Shown here: positions 63,099-64,000 of the stretch, piece by piece | How positions within the stretch are numbered: position 1 is the first letter of the stretch | How the letters are laid out: every line of letters begins with the position of its first letter | From: an uncultured Acinetobacter sp. | GTDB taxonomy: Bacteria; Pseudomonadota; Gammaproteobacteria; Pseudomonadales; Moraxellaceae | DNA: 64,000 nt | NCBI GenBank assembly: GCA_913777945.1 | Contig: CAJYTY010000022.1 | Location: forward strand, 62,001-126,000 | Reading direction: 5' to 3' | The notes under the pieces: model-generated | Told to the model about the DNA's origin: nothing | Seen by the model: only the letters and a program-made list of their open reading frames with translations | Database searches by the model: none | Translations under genes and position numbers: made by a program

Positions 63099-63903
63099 AA
63101 AATCCTTCTTGTTTGTATTGCTGGGTCAAATTATGTTTTACCCAACGATTTAATTGACTATGGTTTGGCATCCCCCACCAGTGACATAAATTCAAAAACT
63201 CTACATCAGATAAACTATCACCGAAACCAAGAATTGGGCGTTGTTGAGACGTAAACTGTTGCAATAAAAAGCGGGTAGCATTGGCTTTACTCACAGGTTG
63301 TGGAATCAGAGCCAAGTTATTGCCATTTAAATGAAAATAGAACCCATCCAAAACTGCTGGGCTCAAGCTATTTAATAATTCTGGTAAGAAATTCGGTGCA
63401 TAAGGATTATCATTTTCAGTATTTTGTTTGGCAACTACATATAGCCCTAAACCCTGCTCTTCGACCACCCAAGTACGAATAGAGCCAAAATTGATCGCCT
63501 GTTGTTGTAAAGTATCAATCAATATCTGTTGACGTTCTTGATAAAAAGTCAATGCTTGTTGCATCTGCGCATGCCAATCCAGATTTACACTGAAATCTGG
63601 ATTTAGTACGGTACCGCCATGAGAGCAAACTGCCCCATACTGAAAAGGTAAATGCACCCGAGACAATGCTTCTGCACTTCGTGCTGTGACAGGAATCAAA
63701 TGTGTACTATGTAACAACCAGTGCACGAAGTGTTGCTGAATTGGGTTCATATACGCCAATGCTTGTCCCTGTTTATCCGTAGTGACCATTTTAAAGTCTG
63801 CCTGAGGAACAATACGGCGATGGGTCTGGAATAAAGTATCATCCAGATCAACCAACATGAGCGGCGTTGCAATATTTTGCGCATCAAATAAGAAATTAGT
63901 CAT
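63082..63903 (-). CDS. HAD-family phosphatase (Ter-associated)
   Basis: 273 residues from the ATG at 63903; a GTG two codons earlier is a weaker alternative. The HAD motifs are LMLVDLDDTLFQTHR (motif I, D-x-D-D), a T-A-R-S segment (motif II) and GFGDSLSDVEFL (motif IV). It resembles the Cof/sucrose-phosphatase group. It probably removes phosphate from a product of the neighbouring phosphoribosyltransferases. It overlaps the upstream partial gene by 8 bases and the next gene by 17 bases, which indicates tight coupling. Confidence 0.88.
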   Translation of the reverse strand: MTNFLFDAQNIATPLMLVDLDDTLFQTHRRIVPQADFKMVTTDKQGQALAYMNPIQQHFVHWLLHSTHLIPVTARSAEALSRVHLPFQYGAVCSHGGTVLNPDFSVNLDWHAQMQQALTFYQERQQILIDTLQQQAINFGSIRTWVVEEQGLGLYVVAKQNTENDNPYAPNFLPELLNSLSPAVLDGFYFHLNGNNLALIPQPVSKANATRFLLQQFTSQQRPILGFGDSLSDVEFLNLCHWWGMPNHSQLNRWVKHNLTQQYKQEGFYGDYQ

Positions 63904-64000
63904 TTGCACTACATAGATTAAAATTTTGATGTGGAAATTCTACGGCACTGATCACTTCAGCATTTGGAATCGCGTCTAATAAGCTACTAGCAACGGACTC
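63896..64000 (-). CDS. partial gene, C-terminus of upstream Ter-cluster protein
   Basis: Only the last 34 residues are inside the window (AEVISAVEFPHQNFNLCSAN near the end), with the stop at 63898-63896. It overlaps the HAD start. In related Ter clusters the gene at this place encodes a second phosphoribosyltransferase (PRTase_2/TRSP type) or an ATP-grasp protein; the fragment is too short to decide. Confidence 0.6.
   Translation of the reverse strand, partial: ESVASSLLDAIPNAEVISAVEFPHQNFNLCSAND

Noticed and set aside
1..64000. Horizontally acquired island, prophage or CRISPR
   Set aside because: No integrase, transposase, tRNA junction, spacer array or marked change in base composition was seen; the gene order looks like core genome apart from the Ter cluster, whose right end is outside the window.

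Overview
The window looks like chromosomal DNA of a gamma-proteobacterium, most probably Acinetobacter (Moraxellaceae). This rests on the moderately low GC content, the gene neighbourhoods (tusDCBE, a moaCB fusion, an assimilatory nas cluster, pgk next to fba, a Ter cluster) and the protein sequences. It is an inference by eye; no database search was possible. I see no rRNA, tRNA, insertion sequence, prophage or CRISPR. The genes are dense and mostly intact.

Layout. 1-3562 (minus): an acyl-CoA dehydrogenase / APH-type kinase / histidine-phosphatase-like / SDR operon with a divergent LysR regulator (3650-4579). 4644-10823: a nitroreductase, a protein of unknown function, fumarase C, an epimerase-like protein lacking the usual active-site lysine, the sulfur-relay set tusD-tusC-tusB-tusE, and an EamA transporter facing a MocR-type regulator (10947-12326). 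12361-18401 (minus): a molybdenum operon read moaA-moaD-moaE-moaCB-moeA-modA-modB-modC. 18670-27662 (minus): an assimilatory nitrate operon read narK-nirB-(nirD/flavoprotein fusion)-nasA-mobA. 28105-29719 (plus): nasT and nasS. 29869-33070 (plus): a YdeP-type molybdopterin oxidoreductase with fdhD. Together 12-33 kb is a molybdenum and nitrate island: Mod imports molybdate, Moa/Moe/Mob make the cofactor, NasA and the YdeP-type enzyme use it, and NirB with the NirD domain takes nitrite to ammonium. The control region 27663-28104 holds two outward-facing sigma-54 promoters and a leader RNA with two hairpins of the ANTAR-target type, so the nitrate operon can be read as NtrC/sigma-54-initiated and NasS/NasT-antiterminated.

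33-54 kb is mainly housekeeping: a Cse60-like small protein, a candidate small RNA, a phosphodiester glycosidase-like protein, an LRAT-domain protein, glnS, ppiB, lpxH, a nitroreductase, an EamA transporter, fba, a small lipoprotein, pgk, a DUF2237 protein, maf, a CitMHS transporter, a RoxA-type ribosomal oxygenase, a GltS-like FMN protein, an alpha/beta hydrolase, an ElyC/YdcF-like protein, murB, a low-molecular-weight phosphatase, an iron alcohol dehydrogenase and a thioesterase.

54.6-64 kb (minus, running off the right edge) is a tellurite-resistance/Ter stress cluster. Enzymes that look biosynthetic (HAD phosphatase, phosphoribosyltransferase, CitE-like lyase) are followed by TerA, TerD, a TerC-like membrane protein and TerE, then, after a terminator, TerF (VWA), an AIM24-like protein and a TerZ-like protein. 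This is the most system-like part of the window. Other points of interest are a 13-base word present four times on the same strand, and a promoter-terminator pair with no gene at 33486-33587.
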